Below, piece after piece: positions 40,569 through 53,079 of a DNA stretch of 64,000 bases. Location of the stretch: the NCBI RefSeq assembly GCF_000143415.4, contig NW_003314356.1, forward strand, positions 231,462 through 295,461, written 5' to 3'. This DNA comes from Selaginella moellendorffii. Its lineage: Eukaryota > Streptophyta > Lycopodiopsida > Selaginellales > Selaginellaceae. Each line of letters begins with the position of its first letter. Position 1 is the stretch's first letter. The notes beneath the pieces were generated by a model that worked only from the letters and a program-made list of their open reading frames with translations, searched no databases and was not told the DNA's origin. The translations under genes were made by a program, and so were the position numbers.

Positions 40569-43104
40569 ATTTGGTATCGGAGCTGTTCCTTAGTCCGACT
40601 TTTATTGGTGCTCAAGTATATCACCACTAGTGTTGGCATCGGAAGGTCCGAGGAGTGGGCCTATCCTTGAGGAGTAGCAAGTCGGGAAGACATGGCTCCC
40701 CATTACAGTTCATGTCTGAACTTGTAGACGAGGTGGTGGATAGAAAAGGGCCAATAATGGAACGACTTTGGGATCTTGGGAACAGTGCAAGGTTTTCCTC
40801 ATTGAGTTGACGATGTGATCCGGATGAGCATTTGTCTCAGCAAATTGGCTAAGGTTGTTGTGGTAAACAACTAAAGTTGGGATCACGGGAAAGATAGAGA
40901 CTCCAAAACAATAAAGGAGTCACAAGATTATCCTCATATAGTTGAGGTTGGTGCTCATGAATGTGAGACCAGAGGTAATGACCGTGGGAGGTCAAATACG
41001 GAAGAGGACTCAAGTCCTTGAAATGGTAGCCGGGGCTACCTTTAATAAATGCTGGAACAACCCAAGGAGTTGGGGGGTGTACTTAGAGATGAGTGGTATT
41101 CTCATCGCATGGACAAGTAGTCCTAAGGGGCAAAAGTTGCCTCCAGAGAACAAAATCAAGTGTCGGAGTAACACTTGTGAAAATAGTCCTTTTGAGTAGG
41201 ACAGGAATGCAAGAAGTGTATTCTAGTGAGCTAGTGCCTCACAAGTAGGACCTTACGGGTCTGTGGATTAACCAAGTCCAAAACTGCTGGATGACTCAAG
41301 TAGAGTCAACGGATGGTCCTAAAAGGACTGATGGAAGCATTTGGACTGTGGTTTGTTGTACCCCACAAAGGATGGGGGGGGGGATCATAGGATCCAAGGA
41401 TGAGAACAGAGGGTATCTCATCGATGGCAAAATGTGCCATGCTAAAGTTATGGGAAAAGGTGTTCCCAGAAGAAAACAACTTTGACATAAAGTTGTGTGT
41501 GACCTCTATGGTGCAGTGCCAACGGATGGTTGGCATGAGAAAGAGCGGTGTTGGTCTTGGCAAAGACTTAGACACGAAGGGGAAATGTCATAGAGGTAGG
41601 CTCGTGGAGCCGATGGTGTGGAGACACCAAATGTGCCAAGGTGTGATACCTTGAGGCTATGTTGGTGGGTTCATGAGAACCCCTTGCCAAAGGAATCCCA
41701 ATGGAAATGGGAATGGCATAGCCTAAGCTGTAGAGCATGCAGTTGGAGTGTGGTGACCCAGATAATGATGGAGGTGTGAAAGCACCAAAACAATGAGTTG
41801 TAGGACTGGACAACCATGAGGCAACTAAGCAAGAGGTGCAAAATAACTGGTTGAACGGGTAGAAGGTAGCTACCCAAGACTTCTTAATAGCATAGGGAAG
41901 TCGATACACCCTTACGGGAGATAAGTTGCTTGTGTTGCGATATAGTAAGTCAATGTCATATAAGGAAATACTCATTGTCAAAAAAGCCATCATTGGGACA
42001 CCCGAACACTCTAGAACGCCAAAAGGTGGTGTTTGATGTCGCGAGGGCAATGGATAAAGCCCAAGGGACTAAGTCCCTAGCGAATGATGGATAGAAGATG
42101 CTATCCTAATGTCCAAGGTTGCGGAGACAGGAGAGGACTGTCTACCCGAGTTGGACAAAGCCAAAAATGGAATTTTGGCAAGGCTAGTGATGGGCATGGA
42201 AAGGCCCATAAGCAACAATGTAATCCCAGTGTGTGGGATTATAAGGTGAGCATACCCGGATTGAGGAACCACTCCCTGGGCTATTGGGTAGGTTCATCCC
42301 TAAGAATACTTGCTAAGGCATGATAGAAAGTGCAAAGCTATCCTCCTGGTCTGGAGGAAGATAACCAAAGGAAACATATGGGGCCAAAAGGCAAGTAGCA
42401 TTGGGATGGAACTGAACCATAGAAATCGAAGGGCATAACCAAGGTTGGTTATGCCAGCTGGGAGTGGAGAATCAAGTGGGGGCTCGAGGGTGTTGCCGCT
42501 AGCAACCGTGATGCTATGGAGAGTCTAAAATATGGAATTGTCCATGTTAGACTATGTGGCAATTGGAAGGCTTGCAAAAAGGGAGGCCTTAGCAAGCTGA
42601 GGGACAGAGTTCCTTCAAGGTTCCCAAAGACGATTCTAGGTAGCGTAGTACCTAGAAAGGCCAAGTGTAAATGGTTCATGGAACGCGCGAAATCAGAGTG
42701 GCGCAGCAGAAGCGTGGTCTTGAAGCATGCCATGAGGCAAGGCTATCAAGGTTAGGGAAGTAGTTCCCGAGTGTTCAAGGAGAGGGCTTTGAACGAAAGT
42801 CGATGGTCAAGGACTTTCACGCTTATGCAGGAACCATGTTACAGTGGTCGGAGGACTTGCCAAGCGAGATTGGCACGTCGGGGGAACAAATACCCTAGTT
42901 GAAGGTGATAACTTCAAAAAGGGTGGGCCATGGGGCCGAGCATGGAGGAGTCCATGCATGATCACAAACATGTCAAGTGAGAGGACTTGGCAGTGTGGAG
43001 GAACTAGGTTCCTAAGCTGTGATCTGTAGCGCGCTTTAAAAATAAGTTGGTGCACCGGCGTGGGGAGTCACGCCAGGCATCTTGTGTGATGCCGTCCGTA
43101 GATG

Positions 43105-43175
43105 CATATACGGAGGTTGGGTTCGAGTCCCGACCCTCTAGTGCTTGGGTTCGAGTCCCAAATCACTAGGGCGTG
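43105..43175 (+). other. Paired T-arm-like hairpins with B-box words
   Basis: GGTTCGAGTCC occurs twice (43120 and 43148). Each is a 5-bp TTGGG/CCCGA or TTGGG/CCCAA stem with a 7-base TTCGAGT loop, as in a tRNA T-arm; the second is enclosed by a further CTAGTG/CACTAG stem. No A box or full tRNA fold was found, so this is not called a tRNA gene. The same pair lies at 35664/35692, 49694/49722, 57345/57373 and 63028/63056. Confidence 0.6.
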
Positions 43176-44479
43176 GTGATGGTTTGGAATATGAGGACAC
43201 TCATATTTCGGTGGTCATGGACTCTCAGTGGGGAGACTGGTTTGGGCACACCGCCAAGCGAGGGATGCCTCGGAGTCGTGATGCACGGTTAGATTGCTTA
43301 GTGTGAAAGCTTAGCATATCTAACTTGAACGCTTTGGTGCAAGTGGCACCAAGGTCGTGGTGAGTGAGATGGGGACACCTAATCTCAGTTGCTATGAACC
43401 CTTGGCCATAAGGGCTGGCTTGGGTGCACCGCCAAGTGTGGGGGATGCCCCCGGGGTTATAGTCAACAACTTGGAGGTCTAGAAGACCAAGTACTTCTTG
43501 GCAACTCTGTTAAGGTGCCAAGGTGAGATCACTAGGTGATCTTATGGCCAGATAAGGACAAGGTCCTTGGTTGGCTAAGGAATGAAGTTCCTGGTTCAAA
43601 ATGTTGAAATTGAACTGTTTAAGGTGGTGTGGCTTGGTCGTGATAACCAAGTGGGAAGAGCACCTAAGGGAAATAAACTATGTCCGTGCGATGGCATAGT
43701 GAGTCCGAGGAAAGTAGTCTCTATAAAAGACCCATGGGAGGGTCACGAAGTTGGGCCGTGGATAGAGCCCATAGCAGAAGATGCTAAAGAGACGTACTAG
43801 GGGTGAACATCCTCCGGACTTGGCAAAGAAGAGTCTTTGCTATGGAACCGAAACAATACCTCAAGAAGGGAGGTAGAGATTCGATGTTGCTTGGTGCAAC
43901 AATCAACGGATAGGAGCAAAAGATGAGTGGCCAAGATAGGGCCGTGGAATCCCTTGGAAGGAATCCAAGTGACAAAGTTAGGCGAGGAACACTAATGTGT
44001 TGGACGCTAACAAGTTGCGGGAAAGGAAGTGTGTTTCCAAGGAGGGATTCCGAAATGCTCCGATTTGGCGAAAGTGGAAGCTCCAAGGGAGGGAGCGGTA
44101 AGGTAGCCAAATGATAGGGCCATGAACAGCCCTAGCACAAAGTATGATAACTGGAACTTTGGCACGAAATAGAAGAGAGGATGATGGTGCCCTCGAGTAG
44201 AGAACTTCCTAGGATGGGAAGTGGAGTTGCACAAAAAGGTGCAAGGCAAGGTGTCGGAGACACCTAGGAAATTGACTCCTAGAAGTCAAAATTCAAAGTT
44301 CAAAAGTGCAAAGGATATATCGATGGAAATCGAGACTACTCGAGAAGGAGTAGTGGGATTGACTTAGAGAAGGGTCTCTAAGAGGTTTAGCGAGAACTAA
44401 ACCAATAAAAGGAGAGAACCACTACATGTGGTCCAATCAATCTCTAAGTTGGAGAGACTACCCTCCTTAGAGGATAGGC

Positions 44480-44617
44480 AAGGCATGGTGAGCCTTTGGT
44501 GTCAAACCATGGAGGCCTATGCAAAAGGCATGGTGAGCCTTCAATGTCAAACCATTGACGAATATGGAGAAGGCATGGTGAGCCTTCAATGTCAAACCAT
44601 TGACAAATATTGGCTAG
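44480..44617 (+). repeat. Three 46-bp direct repeats near the purine tract
   Basis: Unit 'aggcatggtgagcctt' plus '(t/c)aa(t/g)gtcaaaccat' and a tail, three in a row; also at about 51,054-51,191 and 58,714-58,851. Element A has one unit (about 37,035-37,080). Confidence 0.75.
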
Positions 44618-44714
44618 GTGCCAAGGATGGAAATGGTAACACACGCGAGTGTTACTTTATAAAATGGTTCACCGTTCGATGAGGACATCGAACTTCGTCT
44701 ATGGGTGGTGGAGT

Positions 44715-44789
44715 TGTGAGACACAAAATCCCTAGGCCCCAAAGTAGAGCCGGAAAGGGCGCCATGTGGTAGTGGCCGAAGCGAGAGCC
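44715..44789 (+). repeat. 75-bp LTR start joined to a LINE fragment (copy 2)
   Basis: Same sequence as 38164-38238, here preceded by the purine tract of the internal region, so it is in the place of a 3' LTR. Confidence 0.85.
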
Positions 44790-45339
44790 CTATGACACAT
44801 TAGGTGCAGAGGACGACACGGCTGGGGGATTCAGGTCCGGTGGGACACGACCGGGGCGGAGGTAGGAGTCCCCATGTGGGAGGCACTTGGACATGCTCGA
44901 TGGGCAATATGGCGAGCGACGGGAGTCCAGGCCCTTTGGGAAGCACGCAACCGGGCACACTTCGAAGGGACACAGGTCAGAGTATCACAGGTACTGGCAG
45001 AGTGGTGGAGACTTACACTGGCGGCAATACGGCTTCACCATGCTATCCTCCGGGACAGGGGGAAGCTCGTGAGGCTCGAGGAGTGGCAAAAAGCATGGCT
45101 GCCATGTTTTGGTAGAGGAGATCACAAGGAGGTTCGTTGGAGATGGCGCCCCCCGGAGTCGATCTTGCGATCAGCACGAAGGGGGGACGTGGATCTGGAT
45201 GACATACGACGGAGACGACCGCAGCCGCTTCTACTGCAGGCCTAGTCTCACTTTAGATGAGGGAGATCACCACTAGGTAGCATGAGCTTTGGGCAGCATG
45301 CCCAATTTTTGTATTAGTCCCTATGGGACATTGGGGAAT
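44790..45339 (+). mobile_element. LINE 3' fragment (copy 2)
   Basis: I saw no difference from the fragment at 38239-38788; frame 44,874-45,245 is intact. The copy came with the tandem duplication, not by a new insertion. Confidence 0.88.
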
Positions 45340-47142
45340 TGTGAGACACAAAATCCCTAGGCCCCAAAGTGGAGCCGGAAGGGCGCCACATGGTAGTGGC
45401 CGAAGCAAGAGCCAAACGAGCGTAACACGTTTGAACCAAAAGCTCCGACTTGAAAAGTCAAGAGCGGGAGTGGAACTCCCAACGAAGTGCTCGAGGAACG
45501 AGCACGAAGCGAGCAAAAGGCGAGGCTCCAAAAAGGGACCCAAAAGGACCAACACATGACACGTGGGAGTGTCCGAGATGGACTCGAGTTGGAGTCCGAA
45601 ATGGACTCAAGTTGGAGTCCGAAGTGGAGTCCGAGATGGACCCGAGTTGGAGTCCGAAGTGGAGTCCGAGATGGACCCGAGATGGAGTCCGAGATGGAGT
45701 CCGAAGTGGAGTCCGAGGTGGACCCAAGATGGACCCGAGTTGGAGTCCGAAGTGGAGTCCGAGATGGACCCGAGATGGAGTCCGAGATGGAGTCCGAAGT
45801 GGAGTCCGAGGTGGACCCGAGATGGACCCGAGTTGGAGTCCGAAGTGGAGTCCGAGATGGACCCGAGATGGAGTCCGAAATGGAGTCCGAGATGGAGTCC
45901 GAGATGGACCCGAGATGGAGTCCGAGATGGACCCGAGATGGACCCAAGATGGAGTCCGAGATGGAGTCCGAGATGGAGTCCGAAGTTGAGACCGAGACCG
46001 GGACCAAGACCGGGACCGAGACCGAGACCGAGATCGGGACCGAGACCGAGACCGAGGCCGAGGCCGAGACCGAGCCCGAGCCCGAGTCCGAGTCCGAATC
46101 CGAGTCTGAGTCCGAGTCCGAGTCCGAGTCCGAGTCCGGAGCCTGAGAGGGTGAAAGCCCAAAGCGTTCGTCTCCCAGACCCTGGGGGGTTTGGTGAGCT
46201 CCAAAAGTATAGTAGGGGGAGGACTGCAGTGGAGCCAGTTTGGCCAGGAAAGGCCAGTTTGGCCCAGGAAGGCCGGACCCAGTGTTGGGTGATGAGCTGC
46301 CCACTGGGAAGTCCAAGACTAGAGTGAACATGGACCGACAAGTGGGGTAGCTTGGTGAAGTGTTCAAGAGCCGGCTCTAGTTCCCCCGGGAGATCGACTG
46401 GCCGATGCTCCCAGTCCAAGTGTGGGTGGCACTACCTACTTGGACACCTGTCGTGGCTCAACGGAACCTCGCTCTAAGCCCATGGCTAGAGCACCTAAAG
46501 GCGAAAGGCGAGGAGAGTACCCAGGTGGCTCGCGTAAGGCCACGGTGTTCCGAAATGTTGTCCCGAAGGCCTAGACTGTGGAAAGGAAGAGGAACAGTCC
46601 TCTGGGGTAGTGACCAAGGACACAGTCGTGTGGTGGGGAAGTCCCAGAGGACCGTGGGACTTAGTGGTCGGGCCTGTGGGTCTTGATCCAGTGGCAGTGT
46701 TGGCAAACACGGCCAGGGGCAGAAAGGGACTTAGTGGGGACTGACAGAGGGATATTGGGGAAGGCTATTCCCCTTGTCGGTGGGCATCCTAAGGATGCTA
46801 AGGAGTGGATCTGAGACGACCACTCACGGATGGTTTGCCTAGTCTTGGAGAGCCAAGACTGTGATGCAAGTGGTATTGGACTACCAATGTGGCAAAGGTG
46901 ATTGGGCATGGCCTTAGTGTAACGGGCTGCTATGTCGGTGGTACCTTTGAGTGTCGGTCATGGGATCGGACACGTGGAGCACTTGGACCAAGTGCAAATG
47001 TTGAGTGGCATGGATGCCATTCTCGGGGCTAGCAAGTCCCAAGTCCTGGATTGGACTTATGGAGGTGGTGAATGAGACTCCTCCAAGTTGTCAGAGGTGT
47101 GGTTAAGTGACTAAAGTAGAATGGAAAATTTAGTCGCTTACA
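45340..47142 (+). repeat. LTR B2, complete (1,803 bp)
   Basis: As B1 but with a rearranged minisatellite (45,585-46,145; one more GAGGTGGACCC block), which accounts for the 23-bp length difference. Confidence 0.88.
45585..46145. repeat. GA-rich LTR minisatellite (B2)
   Basis: Contains an internal duplication relative to B1. The 336-codon minus-strand frame (45,357-46,367) and the others overlapping it are repeat artefacts. Confidence 0.9.
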
Positions 47143-50100
47143 ATTTGGTATCGGAGCTGTTCCTTAGTCCGACTTTTATTGGTGCTCAAGTATATCACCA
47201 CTAGTGTTGGCATCGGAAGGTCCGAGGAGTGGGCCTATCCTTGAGGAGTAGCAAGTCGGGAAGACATGGCTCCCCATTACAGTTCATGTCTGAACTTGTA
47301 GACGAGGTGGTGGATAGAAAAGGGCCAATAATGGAACGACTTTGGGATCTTGGGAACAGTGCAAGGTTTTCCTCATTGAGTTGACGATGTGATCCGGATG
47401 AGCATTTGTCTCAGCAAATTGGCTAAGGTTGTTGTGGTAAACAACTAAAGTTGGGATCACGGGAAAGATAGAGACTCCAAAACAATAAAGGAGTCACAAG
47501 ATTATCCTCATATAGTTGAGGTTGGTGCTCATGAATGTGAGACCAGAGGTAATGACCGTGGGAGGTCAAATACGGAAGAGGACTCAAGTCCTTGAAATGG
47601 TAGCCGGGGCTACCTTTAATAAATGCTGGAACAACCCAAGGAGTTGGGGGGTGTACTTAGAGATGAGTGGTATTCTCATCGCATGGACAAGTAGTCCTAA
47701 GGGGCAAAAGTTGCCTCCAGAGAACAAAATCAAGTGTCGGAGTAACACTTGTGAAAATAGTCCTTTTGAGTAGGACAGGAATGCAAGAAGTGTATTCTAG
47801 TGAGCTAGTGCCTCACAAGTAGGACCTTACGGGTCTGTGGATTAACCAAGTCCAAAACTGCTGGATGACTCAAGTAGAGTCAACGGATGGTCCTAAAAGG
47901 ACTGATGGAAGCATTTGGACTGTGGTTTGTTGTACCCCACAAAGGATGGGGGGGGGGATCATAGGATCCAAGGATGAGAACAGAGGGTATCTCATCGATG
48001 GCAAAATGTGCCATGCTAAAGTTATGGGAAAAGGTGTTCCCAGAAGAAAACAACTTTGACATAAAGTTGTGTGTGACCTCTATGGTGCAGTGCCAACGGA
48101 TGGTTGGCATGAGAAAGAGCGGTGTTGGTCTTGGCAAAGACTTAGACACGAAGGGGAAATGTCATAGAGGTAGGCTCGTGGAGCCGATGGTGTGGAGACA
48201 CCAAATGTGCCAAGGTGTGATACCTTGAGGCTATGTTGGTGGGTTCATGAGAACCCCTTGCCAAAGGAATCCCAATGGAAATGGGAATGGCATAGCCTAA
48301 GCTGTAGAGCATGCAGTTGGAGTGTGGTGACCCAGATAATGATGGAGGTGTGAAAGCACCAAAACAATGAGTTGTAGGACTGGACAACCATGAGGCAACT
48401 AAGCAAGAGGTGCAAAATAACTGGTTGAACGGGTAGAAGGTAGCTACCCAAGACTTCTTAATAGCATAGGGAAGTCGATACACCCTTACGGGAGATAAGT
48501 TGCTTGTGTTGCGATATAGTAAGTCAATGTCATATAAGGAAATACTCATTGTCAAAAAAGCCATCATTGGGACACCCGAACACTCTAGAACGCCAAAAGG
48601 TGGTGTTTGATGTCGCGAGGGCAATGGATAAAGCCCAAGGGACTAAGTCCCTAGCGAATGATGGATAGAAGATGCTATCCTAATGTCCAAGGTTGCGGAG
48701 ACAGGAGAGGACTGTCTACCCGAGTTGGACAAAGCCAAAAATGGAATTTTGGCAAGGCTAGTGATGGGCATGGAAAGGCCCATAAGCAACAATGTAATCC
48801 CAGTGTGTGGGATTATAAGGTGAGCATACCCGGATTGAGGAACCACTCCCTGGGCTATTGGGTAGGTTCATCCCTAAGAATACTTGCTAAGGCATGATAG
48901 AAAGTGCAAAGCTATCCTCCTGGTCTGGAGGAAGATAACCAAAGGAAACATATGGGGCCAAAAGGCAAGTAGCATTGGGATGGAACTGAACCATAGAAAT
49001 CGAAGGGCATAACCAAGGTTGGTTATGCCAGCTGGGAGTGGAGAATCAAGTGGGGGCTCGAGGGTGTTGCCGCTAGCAACCGTGATGCTATGGAGAGTCT
49101 AAAATATGGAATTGTCCATGTTAGACTATGTGGCAATTGGAAGGCTTGCAAAAAGGGAGGCCTTAGCAAGCTGAGGGACAGAGTTCCTTCAAGGTTCCCA
49201 AAGACGATTCTAGGTAGCGTAGTACCTAGAAAGGCCAAGTGTAAATGGTTCATGGAATGCGCGAAATCAGAGTGGCGCAGCAGAAGCGTGGTCTTGAAGC
49301 TTGCCATGAGGCAAGGCTATCAAGGTTAGGGAAGTAGTTCCCGAGTGTTCAAAGAGAGGGCTTTGAACGAAAGTCGATGGTCAAGGACTTTCACGCTTAT
49401 GCAGGAACCATGTTACAGTGGTCGGAGGACTTGCCAAGCGAGATTGGCACGTCGGGGGAACAAATACCCTAGTTGAAGGTGATAACTTCAAAAAGGGTGG
49501 GCCATGGGGCCGAGCATGGAGGAGTCCATGCATGATCACAAACATGTCAAGTGAGAGGACTTGGCAGTGTGGAGGAACTAGGTTCCTAAGCTGTGATCTG
49601 TAGCGCGCTTTAAAAATAAGTTGGTGCACCGGCGTGGGGAGTCACGCCAGGCATCTTGTGTGATGCCGTCCGTAGATGCATATACGGAGGTTGGGTTCGA
49701 GTCCCGACCCTCTAGTGCTTGGGTTCGAGTCCCAAATCACTAGGGCGTGGTGATGGTTTGGAATATGAGGACACTCATATTTCGGTGGTCATGGACTCTC
49801 AGTGGGGAGACTGGTTTGGGCACACCGCCAAGCGAGGGATGCCTCGGAGTCGTGATGCACGGTTAGATTGCTTAGTGTGAAAGCTTAGCATATCTAACTT
49901 GAACGCTTTGGTGCAAGTGGCACCAAGGTCGTGGTGAGTGAGATGGGGACACCTAATCTCAGTTGCTATGAACCCTTGGCCGTAAGGGCTGGCTTAGGTG
50001 CACCGCCAAGTGTGGGGGATGCCCCCGGGGTTATAGTCAACAACTTGGAGGTCTAGAAGACCAAGTACCTCTTGGCAACTCTGTTAAGGTGCCAAGGTGA

Positions 50101-51288
50101 GATCACTAGGTGATCTTATGGCCAGATAAGGACAAGGTCCTTGGTTGGCTAAGGAACGAAGTTCCTGGTTCAAAATGTTGAAATTGAACTGTTTAAGGTG
50201 GTGTGGCTTGGTCGTGATGACCAAGTGGGAAGAGCACCTAAGGGAAATAAACTATGTCCGTGCGATGGCATAGTGAGTCCGAGGAAAGTAGTCTCTATAA
50301 AAGACCCATGGGAGGGTCACGAAGTTGGGCCGTGGATAGAGCCCATAGCAGAAGATGCTAAAGAGACGTACTAGGGGTGAACATCCTCCGGACTTGGCAA
50401 AGAAGAGTCTTTGCTATGGAACCAAAACAATACCTCAAGAAGGGAGGTAGAGATTCGATGATGCTTGGTGCAACAATCAACGGATAGGAGCAAAAGATGA
50501 GTGGCCAAGATAGGGCCGTGGAATCCCTTGGAAGGAATCCAAGTGACAAAGTTAGGCGAGGAACACTAATGTGTTGGACGCTAACAAGTTGCGGGAAAGG
50601 AAGTGTGTTTCCAAGGAGGGATTCCGAATTGCTCCGATTTGGCGAAAGTGGAAGCTCCAAGGGAGGGAGCGGTAAGGTAGCCAAATGATAGGGCCATGAA
50701 CAGCCCTAGCACAAAGTATGATAACTGGAACTTTGGCACGAAATAGAAGAGAGGATGATGGTGCCCTCGAGTAGAGAACTTCCTAGGATGGGAAGTGGAG
50801 TTGCACAAAAAGGTGCAAGGCAAGGTGTCGGAGACACCTAGGAAATTGACTCCTAGAAGTCAAAATTCAAAGTTCAAAAGTGCAAAGGTTATATCGATGG
50901 AAATCGAGACTACTCGAGAAGGAGTAGTGGGATTGAATTAGAGAAGGGTCTCTAAGAGATTTAGCGAGGACTAAACCAATAAAAGGAGAGAACCTCTACA
51001 TGTGGTCCAATCAATCTCTAAGTTGGAGAGACTACCCTCCTTAGAGGATAGGCAAGGCATGGTGAGCCTTTGGTGTCAAACCATGGAGGCCTATGCAAAA
51101 GGCATGGTGAGCCTTCAATGTTAAACCATTGACGAATATGGAGAAGGCATGGTGAGCCTTCAATGTCAAACCATTGACAAATATTGGCTAGGTGCCAAGG
51201 ATGGAAATGGTAACACACGCGAGTGTTACTTTATAAAATGGTTCACCGTTCGATGAGGACATCGAACTTCGTCTATGGGTGGTGGAGT
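47143..51288 (+). other. Internal region B2, non-coding (4,146 bp)
   Basis: Same length as B1 and nearly identical by eye, with scattered single-base differences (for example gcatgcc in B1, gcttgcc at 49,300). PBS at 47146. Confidence 0.8.
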
Positions 51289-52757
51289 TGTGAGACACAA
51301 AATCCCTAGGCCCCAAAGTGGAGCCGGAAGGGCGCCACATGGTAGTGGCCGAAGCGAGAGCCAAACGAGCGTAACACGTTTGGACCAAAAGCTCCGACTT
51401 GAAAAGTCAAGAGCGGGAGTGGAACTCCCAACGAAGTGCTCGAGGAACGAGCACGAAGCGAGCAAAAGGCGAGGCTCCAAAAAGGGACCCAAAAGGACCA
51501 ACACATGACACGTGGGAGTGTCCGAGATGGACTCGAGTTGGAGTCCGAGATGGACTCAAGTTGGAGTCCGAAGTGGAGTCCGAGATGGACCCGAGTTGGA
51601 GTCCGAAGTGGAGTCCGAGATGGACTCGAGTTGGAGTCCGAAGTGGAGTCCGAGATGGACCCGAGTTGGAGTCCGAAGTGGAGTCCGAGATGGACCCGAG
51701 ATGGAGTCCGAGATGGAGTCCGAAGTGGAGTCCGAGGTGGACCCGAGATGGACCCGAGTTGGAGTCCGAAGTGGAGTCCGAGATGGACCCGAGATGGAGT
51801 CCGAAATGGAGTCCGAGATGGAGTCCGAGATGGACCCGAGATGGAGTCCGAGATGGACCCGAGATGGACCCAAGATGGAGTCCGAGATGGAGTCCGAGAT
51901 GGAGTCCGAAGTTGAGACCGAGACCGGGACCAAGACCGGGACCGAGACCGAGACCGAGATCGGGACCGAGACCGAGACCGAGGCCGAGGCCGAGACCGAG
52001 CCCGAGCCCGAGTCCGAGTCCGAATCCGAGTCTGAGTCCGAGTCCGAGTCCGAGTCCGAGTCCGGAGCCTGAGAGGGTGAAAGCCCAAAGCGTTCGTCTC
52101 CCAGACCCTGGGGGGTTTGGTGAGCTCCAAAAGTATAGTAGGGGGAGGACTGCAGTGGAGCCAGTTTGGCCAGGAAAGGCCAGTTTGGCCCAGGAAGGCC
52201 GGACCCAGTGTTGGGTGATGAGCTGCCCACTGGGAAGTCCAAGACTAGAGTGAACATGGACCGACAAGTGGGGTAGCTTGGTGAAGTGTTCAAGAGCCGG
52301 CTCTAGTTCCCCCGGGAGATCGACTGGCCGATGCTCCCAGTCCAAGTGTGGGTGGCACTACCTACTTGGACACCTGTCGTGGCTCAACGGAACCTCGCTC
52401 TAAGCCCATGGCTAGAGCACCTAAAGGCGAAAGGCGAGGAGAGTACCCAGGTGGCTCGCGTAAGGCCACGGTGTTCCGAAATGTTGTCCCGAAGGCCTAG
52501 ACTGTGGAAAGGAAGAGGAACAGTCCTCTGGGGTAGTGACCAAGGACACAGTCGTGTGGTGGGGAAGTCCCAGAGGACCGTGGGACTTAGTGGTCGGGCC
52601 TGTGGGTCTTGATCCAGTGGCAGTGTTGGCAAACACGGCCAGGGGCAGAAAGGGACTTAGTGGGGACTGACAGAGGGATATTGGGGAAGGCTATTCCCCT
52701 TGTCGGTGGGCATCCTAAGGATGCTAAGGAGTGGATCTGAGACGACCACTCACGGAT
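51289..52757 (+). repeat. LTR B3, truncated (1,469 bp)
   Basis: Starts at the purine tract without the LINE piece; minisatellite 51,525-52,070. It stops at 'ccactcacggat', where other copies continue 'ggtttgcctag'. About 330 bp of the LTR 3' end are missing. Confidence 0.85.
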
Positions 52758-53079
52758 CAATTAGCTGATGCAATAATTGGCATGAATGAGTGTTTGTTAG
52801 TCTTGCCATATTCATTTTGTTCTATTGATTATTGCTCAAGTTCGCTTTGATAGATTCGGATGTTATTTCTTTTGGATGATACATTTACGAGCATTTTGCT
52901 TGCCAGTCAATGATACTTTGAGTAAGTTTATTGGCATACTGTTTGCCACGTTCGATAGTTAAGTTTCATCATTGAGTTTCCTTGATGATATACTTGCTCT
53001 TGAATTTTGTTGGATGGTGATTCCTATGTTTACCAATTATGATGATCATGGTGGTTCCTATATTATAATACTAGTTTAT
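52758..53079. other. Unique AT-rich filler between two arrays
   Basis: 322 bp unlike any other part of the window and with no gene. It separates the truncated LTR B3 from the next LTR start and may be the original target or filler DNA from a deletion. Confidence 0.7.

Larger units (their letters stand above)
38789..44714 (+). mobile_element. LTR element B1 (LTR plus internal) of the tandem array
   Basis: LTR 38789-40568 and internal 40569-44714, followed by the start of a further LTR at 44,715. Together with the preceding 75-bp LTR and LINE piece it forms a 6,551-bp unit (38164-44714) that is repeated at 44715-51288. Confidence 0.82.
40569..44714 (+). other. Internal region B1, non-coding (4,146 bp)
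   Basis: No coding domain. Stem-loops read by eye include CAAGTGT..ACACTTG (41157-41177), CAACTTT..AAAGTTG (41477-41495), TGCCAAC..GTTGGCA (41517-41535), GGCATAACC..GGTTATGCC (42432-42455), TTCTAGGTA..TACCTAGAA (42634-42657) and TATGAG..CTCATA (43190-43205). Three 46-bp repeats sit at 44,480-44,617. Confidence 0.8.

Noticed and set aside
43105-43175. A true tRNA gene at the GGTTCGAGTCC words
   Set aside because: Only the T-arm is present; no D-arm, anticodon arm or acceptor stem could be folded.
45357-46367. Very long open frames (200-336 codons) in the LTRs, on both strands, here and at 31.5-32.4, 37.1-38.1, 38.8-39.8, 51.3-52.3, 53.1-54.1 and 58.8-59.8 kb
   Set aside because: They result from a stop-free minisatellite with units of 12 and 6 bp; the same DNA is open in all frames and the predicted peptides are pure repeats.
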